Assembly (NCBI GenBank): GCA_016192135.1
Contig: JACPUR010000037.1
Span: forward strand, 54,535 to 118,534
Direction of reading: 5' to 3'
Source of the DNA: Candidatus Tectomicrobia bacterium
GTDB taxonomy: Bacteria; UBA8248
DNA: 64,000 bases
Under the pieces are notes generated by a model. The model was given only the letters and a program-made list of their open reading frames with translations, was not told where the DNA came from and did not search any database. Shown here piece by piece: positions 1 through 11,499 of the stretch. A program made the position numbers and the translations under genes. Position 1 is the stretch's first letter. Each line of letters opens with the position of its first letter.

Positions 1-348
1 GGCTTCAAGAAGAGCGGGCTGGGCTACTTCAAGCACTTCACCGGCCCCATCATCTGGCTCGCCCCCCTGATGGTGCCCATCGAGCTCATCTCGCACCTCG
101 CCCGGCCCCTCTCCCTCACGCTGCGGCTGTTCGGGAACATCACGGGAGAGGAGCTCGTCCTCGGCGTCCTCATGCTGCTGTGCCTGCAGATCTTCCTCCC
201 GCTGCCCTGGGCCATGCAGCTTTTCGCCATGTTCGGAAGCTTCATCCAGGCCTTTGTTTTCGTCCTCCTGTCCATGATATACATCGCCGGTTCGCTGGAA
301 GGCCACGAACACGATGAGCACGGGCATGAGGGCGCGCACGCCCACTAG
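1..348 (+). CDS. atpB: ATP synthase F0 subunit a, C-terminal part
   Basis: The frame is open from the first base, so the window begins inside the gene; 115 residues remain. Subunit a forms the ion half-channels beside the c-ring in the inner membrane. The hallmark helix with LRLFGN carries the essential arginine (about residue 42 of the visible part), followed by two further hydrophobic segments. The protein ends in a His/Glu-rich tail after the last membrane helix, which is unusual for this family and could be exposed or metal-binding; that is inference. It lies 43 bases upstream of atpE, the usual order. The rest of the F1 genes are not in the window, matching lineages where atpB-atpE are separate from the main atp operon. 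Confidence 0.95.
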   Translation, partial: GFKKSGLGYFKHFTGPIIWLAPLMVPIELISHLARPLSLTLRLFGNITGEELVLGVLMLLCLQIFLPLPWAMQLFAMFGSFIQAFVFVLLSMIYIAGSLEGHEHDEHGHEGAHAH

Positions 349-391
349 CATCGGCGCCCGGCCGAAAAACCAGCACAAGGAGAAGAAACGG

Positions 392-715
392 ATGAAACTG
401 CTGACGAGTCTCGGACTTGCGCTCACCGCCCTGGCGGTCCTGGCTGGCGACGCCCTCGCTGCCGCAGCGGCGGACGCCGCTTCCGGGGCCCAGGTCCTGC
501 AGTGGAGGATCATCTCCTCCTCCTTCGCCCTGGCCATCGCCGCCGCCGCGGGCGCCTTCGCCCAGAGCCGGAGCATCGCCTCCGCCCTCGAGGGCTCGGC
601 CCGCAACCCCGGCGCGGCCGGCGACCTGCGCGTTTCGATGATCATCGGTCTGGCCCTCATCGAGTCGCTGGTCATCTACACGTTCGTCATCTGCCTCATC
701 ATCATCCTCGGCTAG
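392..715 (+). CDS. atpE: ATP synthase F0 subunit c
   Basis: A 107-residue proteolipid that forms the rotating c-ring. An ATG at 392 with AAGGAG-type ribosome site just upstream was chosen over an earlier in-frame ATG at 314 inside atpB. Residues 1-24 look like a cleavable signal or extra hydrophobic N-terminus, then two helices flank the polar loop RNPGAAGD. The ion-binding carboxylate is Glu91 in LIESL. Gln58 in helix 1 and Ser92 after the glutamate match positions that form the sodium site in Ilyobacter and Propionigenium c-rings. The helix-1 glycine motif is largely replaced by alanines. The RNPGA loop and MIESL-like helix resemble deltaproteobacterial c-subunits. Confidence 0.95.
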   Translation: MKLLTSLGLALTALAVLAGDALAAAAADAASGAQVLQWRIISSSFALAIAAAAGAFAQSRSIASALEGSARNPGAAGDLRVSMIIGLALIESLVIYTFVICLIIILG

Positions 716-781
716 GCGGTTTCCGGAGGATCGGGGGGAGGCGCCGCCGCCTCCCCCCGGCCTCCCGCCGGCGGCGCCCCC

Positions 782-1723
782 ATGGCAGGCAAGCGGAAGA
801 AGGCGAGCCCGGCCCGGCGGGGCCGGGGAGCGCCCTCCGCGCGCCCCAAGGGCCCGCCGAAGCCCTCCCGCGACCTCCATCAGCGCCTCGCCGCCTACGC
901 CTCGGCTCTGCGCGCCCTCGCGAAAGACGCCTCCGCCCGCGCCCTCCCCGCCGAGGTCGCCCGCCGCGCGGGCGTCCGCGTGGAGCGGTTCCTCGATGAC
1001 CTGGGCTATTCCCCGGCCGCGGCCGGGCGCAAGGGGGGTATCCCCCTCCGGCAGCTCCAGGAGCGGCTGGGGCGCCTCCGCGAGCCGAGGTCCCGGATAC
1101 CCGGCGTCACCGTGGGGCGGCTCTCCACCTACGCCCGGGTGCTGAACCGCATCGAGGAGGAAGGAAGCCGCGTCGTCTCCTCGGCCGAGCTCGCCCGCCG
1201 CTGCGGCCTGAACCCCGCCCAGATCCGCAAGGACCTGGCCTACTTCGGCGAGTTCGGGGTGCGCGGCAAGGGCTACGAGGTGCGCGACCTGAAGGCCAAC
1301 CTGCGCAGCATCCTGGGCGTCACCCGGGTCTGGAAGGTGGCGCTCGTCGGGGCGGGCAACCTGGGGCTGGCGCTGCTCTCCTATCGGGGGTTCCTCGCCC
1401 ACGGCTTCACCATCGATGCCGTGTTCGACAAGTTCCCGGACCAGGTCGCGCCGCTCAAGCCGGGCTGGCCGGCCGTGCGCCCGATGGAGGAGCTGGCGAA
1501 GGTGATCCGCGAGACGGGCATCCGCATCGGCATCGTTGCCGTGCCGAGCGAGAGCGCCCAGACGGTGGCGAACCAGCTCGTCGAGGCGGGGGTGAAGGGC
1601 ATCCTCAACTTCGCCCCCACGCAGATCACCGCGCCGCCCCACATCAAGGTGCAGACGGTCGAGCTCGGCAGCGAGCTCGAGCGGCTGGCCTTCTACGTCT
1701 CCCAGGAGCCGGGGGCCCATTGA
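782..1723 (+). CDS. rex: Redox-sensing repressor Rex with duplicated winged-helix domain
   Basis: Rex senses the NADH/NAD+ ratio and represses fermentative and respiratory genes at high NAD+. The usual protein is about 210-220 residues; this one is 313. Residues 113-178 are the canonical winged helix (PAQIRKDLAYFG) and 187-196 hold the Rossmann GAGNLG motif. The extra N-terminus is not random: residues 35-97 align without gaps, offset 78, to residues 113-175 with about 20 of 63 identities (RL..YA..L, AE.ARR.G, DL.Y). The first copy lacks the basic QIRKD recognition residues, having ERFLDD instead. The start ATG has a poor ribosome site. A start near residue 111 is the alternative, but the internal homology argues that the long form is coding. 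It overlaps the region before tsaB. Confidence 0.88.
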   Translation: MAGKRKKASPARRGRGAPSARPKGPPKPSRDLHQRLAAYASALRALAKDASARALPAEVARRAGVRVERFLDDLGYSPAAAGRKGGIPLRQLQERLGRLREPRSRIPGVTVGRLSTYARVLNRIEEEGSRVVSSAELARRCGLNPAQIRKDLAYFGEFGVRGKGYEVRDLKANLRSILGVTRVWKVALVGAGNLGLALLSYRGFLAHGFTIDAVFDKFPDQVAPLKPGWPAVRPMEELAKVIRETGIRIGIVAVPSESAQTVANQLVEAGVKGILNFAPTQITAPPHIKVQTVELGSELERLAFYVSQEPGAH

Positions 1724-1734
1724 GAGAGGACGCC

Positions 1735-2487
1735 GTGGCCTCCCCCGCCCGCTCCTGGATCCTGGGGATCGACACCTCCGGGGCGGCCGGGGGGCTCGCC
1801 CTGCTCGCCGTGGAGGGAGAGAGGCTCGCCGCGCGGCAGCTCGAGACGCGCGCGCGCGGGGCGCGGGCCCTTCTCCCGGCGCTCGACGCGCTCCTCCGCG
1901 AAGCCGGTGTCCGCCGGGAGGATTTGGCCGCCATCGGCGCGGCGATCGGGCCCGGGACCTTCACCGGCCTGCGGATCGGCCTCTCCACCGCCAAGGGGCT
2001 CGCGCTGGGCTTGGGGATTCCGCTCTACGGCGTCCCCTCTCTCGATGCGCTCGCGCTCGAGGCCTGGCTCGAATGGAGGGGCGCGCCGGAGGGGGAAGCT
2101 CCGCGCTGGATACTCGCTTTCCGGGACGCCCGGCAAGGGGAGCTCTTTTGGGCGTTGTTCGCCGCGCCGGCCCGGCCGGACCGCCTCCCCCGCCGCGAGA
2201 GCGAGGACGGCGTGGATGCGCCCCCGAAAATCCCGCTCCCCGCTGGGGGCCCCATCCTGGCGGCGGGGTCGGATGCGCCGTTCCCGTCGGCGTGGGAGGA
2301 TGCCCGGGTCCGGCACGCGGCGTTCTCGACGGCCGCCCCGGCGGCGGCCCGGCTGGCCCGGGAGGCGCTGCGGCGGGGGGATCCGCCCGCCCCGCCGGGC
2401 CTCGAGCCGCGCTATGGGCGGTTGCCCCGCGCCATGACTCAATGGGGGCCTCCGCCGGGTATTGACCCCGGGCGCACTTTGGCCTAG
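1735..2487 (+). CDS. tsaB: tRNA threonylcarbamoyladenosine biosynthesis protein TsaB
   Basis: TsaB is the ASKHA-fold partner that, with TsaD and TsaE, transfers threonylcarbamoyl to A37 of ANN-decoding tRNAs in the cytoplasm. ILGIDTSG near the N-terminus and GPGTFTGLRIGLSTAKGLA are the family signatures. The C-terminal half is poorly conserved, as is normal. A GTG at 1735 is preceded by GAGAGAGGA at good spacing and preferred over the TTG at 1720 that would overlap the rex stop. About 250 residues, slightly longer than average. The frequent neighbour rimI is absent. Confidence 0.9.
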   Translation: MASPARSWILGIDTSGAAGGLALLAVEGERLAARQLETRARGARALLPALDALLREAGVRREDLAAIGAAIGPGTFTGLRIGLSTAKGLALGLGIPLYGVPSLDALALEAWLEWRGAPEGEAPRWILAFRDARQGELFWALFAAPARPDRLPRRESEDGVDAPPKIPLPAGGPILAAGSDAPFPSAWEDARVRHAAFSTAAPAAARLAREALRRGDPPAPPGLEPRYGRLPRAMTQWGPPPGIDPGRTLA

Positions 2488-2577
2488 TTTCAGACATGGA
2501 GTACCGAAAACCCCTTTCTTAGCGGCGGCTCAGCGGTTCCGCCGCGCAGACTGTCTTCCTAGCAGGGAGGGCGCGCC

Positions 2578-2793
2578 ATGCAGACCGGGCAGATGCAGGC
2601 TTCCGGGCAATGCAAAGCATCATCCGCCGACGAACTCAGCCGCCTGAAGAACGAGCACCACGATCTGGACGAGAAGATTGCCCGCCTCGAAAGCGTTCGA
2701 TTCCCTACCCCCGAGGAAGAGCGGGAGATCAAGGAGCTCAAGAAACAGAAGCTGTCCCTGAAGGACCGGATCGAGTGCCTGGCAAAGACCTAA
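2578..2793 (+). CDS. Small coiled-coil protein, DUF465/YdcH-like
   Basis: A 71-residue charged protein. Residues about 20-68 form a predicted two-helix hairpin with the pattern L..EH..LD.KI..LE, then a turn PTPEE and E..LKK.KL.LKDRI, which is the layout of the YdcH/DUF465 (SlyX-like) family. Function in that family is unknown. AGGGAGGG lies a few bases before the ATG. It stands alone, with no clear operon partner. The family call rests on recall of the pattern and is moderately sure. Confidence 0.7.
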   Translation: MQTGQMQASGQCKASSADELSRLKNEHHDLDEKIARLESVRFPTPEEEREIKELKKQKLSLKDRIECLAKT

Positions 2794-3114
2794 AGTCCGG
2801 AACCCGGCGGGCCGACAAGCCATTGGAATGAGGGCGCTTGACCGCGAACCCTCCATTCAGTAGACTTCCGCGGTTGCCGTCACCGCCCTGGGGGGGGCAT
2901 TGAGGAGCTACCCTCTTGGCGGATTTCTCCTCCCATAAGGATCAAGGCCAGATGGATCCGAGGGCCGTTTCGAGGGTTAGGGAGTCTATCGTAGGGAGGG
3001 GATGGAGCGCCCGTGTGCTCCGTCCCCTGATCATCCCCTAGCGCATCGAAACCGGTTTCCCGGATTCACCCCATCGCCCGCGGCCACCAGATGCCCTGGC
3101 GTGGAGGAAAGGCC
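2794..3114 (+). other. Intergenic leader upstream of ilvB
   Basis: About 320 bases without a credible gene. It contains a strong hairpin at 2998-3027 and the ribosome site for ilvB at 3103-3107. No T-box specifier loop or conserved antiterminator box was recognised. No clear -35/-10 pair was found. Confidence 0.5.
2998..3027 (+). promoter_or_regulatory. Leader hairpin before the ilv operon
   Basis: Arms GGGGATGGAGC and GCTCCGTCCCC pair over 11 positions with one G-U and an 8-base loop. It is not followed by a T-run, so it is a weak intrinsic terminator at best. It sits 87 bases before the ilvB start and could be a 5-prime UTR element or an attenuator part; that is inference. Confidence 0.45.
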
Positions 3115-4875
3115 TTGAGCACCAAAGCGAAGCAACCCATTCCCATCAAATCGTCCAGGATCTCGGGCGCCGAGATCATCTACCGCTCCCTCGAGCGCGA
3201 GGGCGTGAAGTACGTCTTCGGCCATCCGGGGGCGGTTCTCCTGACCCTGCTGGATCTCTTTCTCAAGAAGCACGACGTCCGGCACATCCTCACCCGCCAC
3301 GAGCAATGCGCCGCCCACATGGCCGAGGGCTACGCCCGGGCGAGCGGCGGGGTGGGCGTCTGCCTCGTCACCTCGGGGCCCGGCGCGACCAACCTCATCA
3401 CCGGCATCACCGACGCCTACATGGACTCCATCCCCATCGTCTGCCTGACGGGCCAGGTGTCCACCGCCATGGTGGGCAACGACGCCTTCCAGGAAGCCGA
3501 CATCGTGGGGATGACCCGCACCGTCACGAAGCACAGCTACCTCGTGAGGCGCACGGCGGACCTCCCCCGGGCGCTCCAGGAGGCCTTCTACATCGCCCGC
3601 ACGGGGCGGCCCGGGCCCGTCCTCGTGGACATCCCCAAGGACGTGCTCCTGGGCGAGGCCGCCTTCGATCTGCCCGAGGAGCCGGACATCCGGGGCTACA
3701 AGCCCACCACGCGCGGGCACCCGCGCCAGATCGAAAAGGTGGCGGCGGCCATCGCCGAGGCGAAGCAGCCCATCCTCTACGTGGGCGGGGGGGCCATCCA
3801 CGCCGAAGCCCACGTGGAGATACTGAAGCTCGCCGAGACGGCGGACATCCCCGTGACCTACACCCTGCTGGGCGCGGGCTCCTTCCCCAGCGCGCACCCG
3901 CTCTCGCTCGGCATGCTCGGGATGCACGGCACGGCCTACGCCAACTTCGCCGTGTGCGAATGCGACCTGCTCATCGCCGTCGGGGCCCGCTTCGACGACC
4001 GGGTGACGGGCAAGCTCTCGGAATTCGCCTCCCGGGCCAAGATCATCCACATCGACATCGACCCCACCGCCATCGGCAAGAACAAGCACGCCGACATCCC
4101 CGTGGTGGGCGACGCCCGCCTGGTGCTCCACGAGCTCAACAAGCTCCTGAAGGCGCAGGAGCGCCCCCTCTGGCGCAAGCGCGTCGACAAGCTCAAGGAA
4201 GACTACCCCCTCGTCTTCGACGAGCAGCGCTCGCCCATCAAGCCCCAGGACGCCATCCTCACCCTGAGCCAGGAGGTGGGCGACCGGGCCATCATCACGA
4301 CCGAGGTGGGCCAGCACCAGATGTGGGCGGCCCAGTTCTATAACTTCACCTTCCCCCGCCAGTTCATCTCCTCGGGCGGGCTCGGCACCATGGGCTTCGG
4401 CTTCCCGGCCGCCATCGGCGCCGCCCTGGCGCGGCCCGACAAGCTGGCCATCGACATCGCCGGGGACGGGAGTTTCCAGATGGTGATGCAGGAGTTGGCG
4501 ACGGCGATGCAGTACGGCATCCCGGCCAAGGTCTTCCTGCTGAACAACGCCTCGCTCGGCATGGTCCGGCAGTGGCAGGACCTCTTCATGGATCGCCGCT
4601 TCAGCGAGGTGGGCCTGGAGGTCTCGCCCGACTACGTCAAGCTGGCCGAGGCCTTCGGCGCCTCGGGCCTGCGCATCACCGACCGGGAGGAGCTGCGCCC
4701 CGCCATCCGGAAGATGATCGAGACGCCGGGCCCCTTCATCCTCGACGTGGTGGTGGACCCGGACGAGCTGGTCTTCCCGATGGTGCCCGCCGGTGCGGCG
4801 CTCAAGGACATGATCGTCCGCGACGGCCGCAAGCCGAGCCTCAGCGGCAAGCTCAGCGCCCTGCCGGACAACTAG
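3115..4875 (+). CDS. ilvB: Acetolactate synthase large subunit, copy 1
   Basis: ThDP-dependent enzyme joining two pyruvates, or pyruvate and 2-oxobutyrate, in the first shared step of valine and isoleucine synthesis. 586 residues with all three domains. The catalytic glutamate is in LTRHEQCAAHMAEGYAR, and the ThDP/Mg motif is GDGSF followed by NNASLGMVRQWQ. The start is TTG at 3115 because GGAGG at 3103-3107 sits seven bases before it; an ATG at 3091 would place the ribosome site inside the gene. The N-terminal substrate loop reads GHPGAVLLTLLD, less typical than the GIPGG form in the neighbouring copy. It begins an operon of two large and two small subunits. Confidence 0.93.
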   Translation: MSTKAKQPIPIKSSRISGAEIIYRSLEREGVKYVFGHPGAVLLTLLDLFLKKHDVRHILTRHEQCAAHMAEGYARASGGVGVCLVTSGPGATNLITGITDAYMDSIPIVCLTGQVSTAMVGNDAFQEADIVGMTRTVTKHSYLVRRTADLPRALQEAFYIARTGRPGPVLVDIPKDVLLGEAAFDLPEEPDIRGYKPTTRGHPRQIEKVAAAIAEAKQPILYVGGGAIHAEAHVEILKLAETADIPVTYTLLGAGSFPSAHPLSLGMLGMHGTAYANFAVCECDLLIAVGARFDDRVTGKLSEFASRAKIIHIDIDPTAIGKNKHADIPVVGDARLVLHELNKLLKAQERPLWRKRVDKLKEDYPLVFDEQRSPIKPQDAILTLSQEVGDRAIITTEVGQHQMWAAQFYNFTFPRQFISSGGLGTMGFGFPAAIGAALARPDKLAIDIAGDGSFQMVMQELATAMQYGIPAKVFLLNNASLGMVRQWQDLFMDRRFSEVGLEVSPDYVKLAEAFGASGLRITDREELRPAIRKMIETPGPFILDVVVDPDELVFPMVPAGAALKDMIVRDGRKPSLSGKLSALPDN

Positions 4876-4886
4876 GAGAAACGGAC

Positions 4887-6577
<1,691 letters not shown>

Positions 6578-6581
<4 letters not shown>

Positions 6582-7081
6582 GGCAGATCTACTCGATCCT
6601 CGTGAACAACCACCCGGGCGTCCTCTCCCACGTGGCGGGGCTGTTCACGCGCCGGGGCTACAACATCGAGAGCATCGCGGCCGGGCCCACGGAGAACACC
6701 AGCGTCACCCGAATCGTCATCGTCGCGTTCGGCGAGCAGCACGAGCTCGAGCAGATCGCCAAGCAGCTCCGCAAGCTCTACGACGTCCGCGACGTCCAGC
6801 AGGTGCCCTACAACCGCTCGGTCACGCGGGAGCTCCTGCTGGCCACGATCAACGCCGGCCCGGAGAGGCGGGGCGAAGTGTTCCAGCTCGCCACCGCCTT
6901 CGGGGCCCACGTCGTCAGCGTCTCGGACGAGAGCGTCACCCTCGAGGCGAGCGGCAACGACCACAAGATCCGCACCCTGCTCAAGAGTTTCGAGCGCTAC
7001 GGCATCGCCCAGGTGGCGCGGACGGGCATGATCGCCCTCCCCTACACCGGCATGCCTTCCGATTGGGAGCCCCCGGCCTGA
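6578..7081 (+). CDS. ilvN: Acetolactate synthase small (regulatory) subunit, copy 1
   Basis: 167 residues. An N-terminal ACT domain ([19 protein letters not shown], then RGYNIESI) binds valine for feedback inhibition, and a C-terminal domain (residues about 85-160) contacts the catalytic subunit. The start ATG overlaps the stop of the second large subunit, and its own stop overlaps the next ATG. It differs from the next small subunit in most of its C-terminal half, which suggests that each small subunit serves a different large subunit. Confidence 0.93.
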
Positions 7082-7608
7082 TGAGCGAGGAAGAGAAGAA
7101 CGGCGGCCCGAGCCACACCATCGCCGTCCTCGTGGAGAACAAGTTCGGCGTCCTGGCCAAGGTGGCCAGCCTGTTCAGCGCCCGCGGCTACAACATCGAC
7201 AGCCTCTCGGTGGGCACGACGCAGGACCCGACCGTCTCCCGCATCACCCTGGTGACGCGCGGCGACGAGCGCGTCCTCGAGCAGATCCGCAAGCAGCTCA
7301 GCAAGCTCATCGACACCATCAAGGTGATGGACATGGTGAAGGAGGACACCGTCCAGCGCGAGATGATGCTGGTCAAGGTGTCCGCCCCCCGGACCGCGCG
7401 GGCCGAGATTCTCCAGATCGTCGAGGTGTTCCGGGCGCGCATCGTGGATCTCTCGGCCGAGACGCTCATCATCGAGATCACCGGCGACGACGGGAAGATC
7501 GGCGCCTTCCTCGAGCTCCTCGCCCCGTTCGGCATCAAGGAGATCGCCCGGACGGGCAAGGCGGCGCTCAGCCGGGGGCCCAAGACCCTCAAGAGCGCCA
7601 AAGGTTGA
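7081..7608 (+). CDS. ilvN: Acetolactate synthase small (regulatory) subunit, copy 2
   Basis: 175 residues with the classic IlvN/IlvH order: ACT domain ([34 protein letters not shown]) and then the C-terminal domain with REMMLVKV and a conserved GxxxIARTGK ending. ATG at 7081 shares its A with the TGA of copy 1; an upstream TTG at 7063 is less likely. It is closer than copy 1 to the typical bacterial IlvH. The stop overlaps the possible TTG start of psd, so lipid synthesis genes are probably transcribed with it. Confidence 0.94.
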   Translation: MSEEEKNGGPSHTIAVLVENKFGVLAKVASLFSARGYNIDSLSVGTTQDPTVSRITLVTRGDERVLEQIRKQLSKLIDTIKVMDMVKEDTVQREMMLVKVSAPRTARAEILQIVEVFRARIVDLSAETLIIEITGDDGKIGAFLELLAPFGIKEIARTGKAALSRGPKTLKSAKG

Positions 7609-7613
7609 CCGCC

Positions 7614-8267
7614 GTGGCCGAACCGAAGCAGGCGCGCAAGCGCCCCCCCATCGCGCGCGAGGGGTGGGGCTATCTCATCGCGTTCACCCTGCTCGCCCTC
7701 ATCTCGGCCTACTGGGAAGGGTGGATCTGGTCGGCCGCCTTCGCCGCGGCGGCCCTGCTCATCGCCGGCTTCTTCCGCGACCCCGAGCGGACCCCTCCCC
7801 GGGAGCCGGGGGCCGTCCTCGCCCCGGCGGACGGGCGGGTCGTGGCGGTCGAAAGGCTGGAGGGGGGCGGGAGCGCCGTCGCCATCTTCCTCTCGCCCCT
7901 GGACGTGCACATCAATCGCTCCCCCGTCGCCGGCCGCATCCTCTGCGCGGAGCACCAAAGGGGGCGCTTCCTGGCCGCGTACAACCCGGAGTGCAAGGAC
8001 GTCAACGAGCGGAACACGCTCGACATCGGGACCGCTTCGGGGGAGAATTTCCAGGTGGTGCAGATCGCCGGCGTCCTCGCCCGCCGGATCGTCACCTGGT
8101 GCCGGGTCGGCGACGAGCTCGAGGCGGGCGAGCGCTTCGGCCTCATCCAGTTCGGCTCGCGGACGGACCTGCACCTCCCCCCGGGCTACGCACCTTGCAT
8201 CGAGCCAGGGGCGAAGGTCCGCGGAGGAGAGACCATCGTTGCAAGAAAACGTCCGCATCCGGGATAG
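7614..8267 (+). CDS. psd: Phosphatidylserine decarboxylase, short archaeal-type proenzyme
   Basis: Makes phosphatidylethanolamine from phosphatidylserine at the inner membrane. 217 residues, the short form. One or two N-terminal membrane segments (about 17-55) precede the catalytic part, with LSPLDVHINRSP carrying the active histidine. The self-cleavage site is the GS of QFGSRTDL near residue 180, whose serine becomes the pyruvoyl group. GTG at 7614 has AAAGG about nine bases upstream; TTG at 7605 overlapping the ilvN stop is the alternative. It is followed directly by pssA, the preceding enzyme of the same pathway. Confidence 0.92.
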   Translation: MAEPKQARKRPPIAREGWGYLIAFTLLALISAYWEGWIWSAAFAAAALLIAGFFRDPERTPPREPGAVLAPADGRVVAVERLEGGGSAVAIFLSPLDVHINRSPVAGRILCAEHQRGRFLAAYNPECKDVNERNTLDIGTASGENFQVVQIAGVLARRIVTWCRVGDELEAGERFGLIQFGSRTDLHLPPGYAPCIEPGAKVRGGETIVARKRPHPG

Positions 8268-9060
8268 GTTCCGCGGGCGGTTCCGCCGCAGGAGGCGCCG
8301 GGGCCGGGGCTCCTTCAAGCGCGGCGTCTTCCTGCTCCCGAACCTCCTGACGACGGGGAGCCTGTTCATCGGCTTCTACGCCATCATCGCGTCCATCCAG
8401 GGGAACTACTGGCACGCCTCCCTGGCCATCCTCGGCGCCATCATCCTCGACGGGATGGACGGCACTGTCGCGCGCCTCACGAAGAGCGCGAGCCCCTTCG
8501 GGCTTCAGTACGACTCCCTGTGCGACCTCACCGCCTTCGGCGTCGCGCCCGCCATCCTCATCTACAACTGGGCGCTGGCCCCCTTCGGCCGCTTCGGCTG
8601 GCTGGCCGCCTTCGTCTTCGTCGCCTGCGGCGCCCTCCGCCTGGCGCGCTTCAACGTGCTGGCCCAGAGCGGCGAGGGCGCGAGCGACTTCCGGGGCCTG
8701 CCGATCCCGGCGGCGGCGGGCGTGCTGGCCTCCACGATCTACCTCACGGAGGACTTCCGCCTTCACGCGCTCGTCCCTCATGCCCTCGTGGCGGCCGCCG
8801 CCTATGCACTCGCCTTCCTCATGGTGAGCACCGTCCGCTACCGGAGCTTCAAGAAGCTCGACGGCCCGCTGCGGCGGCCCTTCCGCGTCCTGGTCGGGGC
8901 CGTGCTGGCCCTCTTCGTCGCCGCGGCGGCGCCCCAGGTGGTGGCCTTCGCGGTCATGACGGGCTATGCGGCCTCCGGGCCCCTGCTGGTTCTCCTGCGG
9001 ATGCGCCGCCCCCGGGAGGGCGCCTCCCAGCCGGAAGAGGCCTCCCCCCCCGGCCCCTGA
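8239..9060 (+). CDS. pssA: CDP-diacylglycerol-serine O-phosphatidyltransferase
   Basis: Integral membrane enzyme making phosphatidylserine from CDP-diacylglycerol and serine. 273 residues, about seven or eight hydrophobic segments. The CDP-alcohol phosphatidyltransferase signature DGMDGTVAR, then G...D...D ending in FGLQYDSLCD, is intact. A very basic N-terminus (residues 7-25) is typical of membrane anchoring at the cytoplasmic face. TTG at 8239 is supported by GGAGGAGAG eight bases upstream; it overlaps psd by 29 bases. Confidence 0.94.
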   Translation: MQENVRIRDRFRGRFRRRRRRGRGSFKRGVFLLPNLLTTGSLFIGFYAIIASIQGNYWHASLAILGAIILDGMDGTVARLTKSASPFGLQYDSLCDLTAFGVAPAILIYNWALAPFGRFGWLAAFVFVACGALRLARFNVLAQSGEGASDFRGLPIPAAAGVLASTIYLTEDFRLHALVPHALVAAAAYALAFLMVSTVRYRSFKKLDGPLRRPFRVLVGAVLALFVAAAAPQVVAFAVMTGYAASGPLLVLLRMRRPREGASQPEEASPPGP

Positions 9061-9105
9061 GCTTTTTGGCCCCTCGCGCTTCGGGCCCACCCTCGGCTGC
9101 GCATC

Positions 9106-9133
9106 TTGACAAGGCTTCCGCCCCTGCCATATT
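9106..9133 (+). promoter_or_regulatory. Candidate sigma-70 promoter for ugd
   Basis: TTGACA at 9106-9111, a 16-base spacer and CATATT at 9128-9133. It lies in a stretch of locally lower GC about 70 bases before the ugd start. The -35 is perfect and the -10 matches four of six. Confidence 0.55.
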
Positions 9134-9205
9134 TGGCAGCGGCTTTATGGAGAGGAAAACACTCCCTCTCAGGTATTTCCCTGAGCAGGAAAGGATTTTA
9201 TACAA

Positions 9206-10542
9206 ATGAATATATGCGTCATCGGCTCCGGCTACGTGGGTCTGGTCACCGGAGCCGTATTCGCCGACATGGGCAACGATGTCATTTGCGTGGACGTCGA
9301 CGAGAACCGGATCAGGACCCTCCAGAAGGGCGAATGCCCCATCTACGAACCCCGCCTCCCCGAGATGATCTCCCACAACCGCCGCGAGGGCCGGCTCGAA
9401 TTCACCACCTCGACCGCCTTCGCCGTCCGCCGCAGCGAGATTGTCTTCATCTGCGTGGGCACCCCGCCCAAGGAAGACGGACGGACGGATCTCTCCCAGG
9501 TCGAGGCCGCCTCCAGGGACATCGCCGAGGCCCTGCACGAGTCCAAGATCATCGTGACCAAGAGCACCGTCCCCGTGGGGACGGGGGACTTCGTCCGCAA
9601 TGTCATCGAGGCCCACCGGCACAACGGCACCCCCTTCGAGGTGGTCAGCAACCCCGAGTTCCTGCGGGAGGGCCAGGCCATCCGGGACACGCTCCAGCCG
9701 GACCGCATCGTGATCGGCACCTCCTCCAAGGAGGCCGCGGCCCGCTTGTCGGAGCTGTACCGCCCGCTGGAGCGCCCCATCCTCATCACGGACATGCACA
9801 GCGCGGAGATCATCAAGTACGCCTCGAACGCCTTCCTCGCCACCAAGATCAGCTTCATCAATTCGGTCGCGAATCTCTGCGAGCGCGCGGGGGCGGACGT
9901 CAAGGCCGTGGCCAAGGGGATCGGGGCCGACGCGCGCATCGGCAGCGCCTTCCTCGAGGCGGGGCTGGGCTACGGGGGCTCGTGCTTCCCCAAGGACGTG
10001 GACTCACTCCTGCACACCTCGCAGGATTTCGGCGCGCCCTTCGAGATTCTCACGAGCGTCACCGCGGAGAACGACTCCCGCGTCCCCCGTTTCGCGCAGC
10101 GCGTCATCGACCGCCTGAGCAACGGCGGCCCCAGGCCGCTCTCGGGACGGAGCATCGCCATCCTCGGCCTCGCCTTCAAGCCCGACACCGACGACATGCG
10201 CGAGGCCAAGAGCGTGGAGATCTGCTCCCTGCTCCAGAAGGCCGGGGCGGCCCTCCGCGCCTACGACCCCGTCGCCGTCGAGAAGGCCAAGCCCATCATC
10301 GGCGAGGAGAACGTCGAGTACTGCCGGAACGCCTACGAGGCGGTCCAGGGGGCTGACGCCGCCGTCATCGTCACCGAGTGGCGCGAGTTCATCCAGCTCA
10401 ACCTCTCGCGGCTGCGCGACGCCATGAGCCAGCCCATCATCTTCGACGGGCGCAACATCTACCCTCCCGAGCAGGTGGCCGCCGCCGGCATCGAGTACCA
10501 CAGCATCGGACGGCCCTCGGCCGCCCCCAAGGAGAACGCATA

Positions 10543-10543
<1 letters not shown>
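9206..10543 (+). CDS. ugd: UDP-glucose 6-dehydrogenase
   Basis: Oxidises UDP-glucose to UDP-glucuronate with two NAD+, a precursor for envelope polysaccharide. 445 residues. N-terminal Rossmann motif [10 protein letters not shown], central dimer helix with [19 protein letters not shown], catalytic cysteine in [10 protein letters not shown] near residue 260, and C-terminal domain with [25 protein letters not shown] lies before the ATG. The stop overlaps the next gene by one base; that gene uses the product. Confidence 0.96.

Positions 10544-11495
<952 letters not shown>

Positions 11496-11499
<4 letters not shown>

Noticed and set aside
242..1720. A long minus-strand frame opposite atpE and rex
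   Set aside because: It is the mirror of well-supported plus-strand genes and has low-complexity composition.
3091..3114. ATG at 3091 as start of the first acetolactate synthase gene
   Set aside because: It would place the strong GGAGG ribosome site inside the gene; the TTG at 3115 has it at the right distance.
2794..3114. A T-box riboswitch before ilvB
   Set aside because: No conserved T-box sequence, specifier loop or terminator with a T-run was found.
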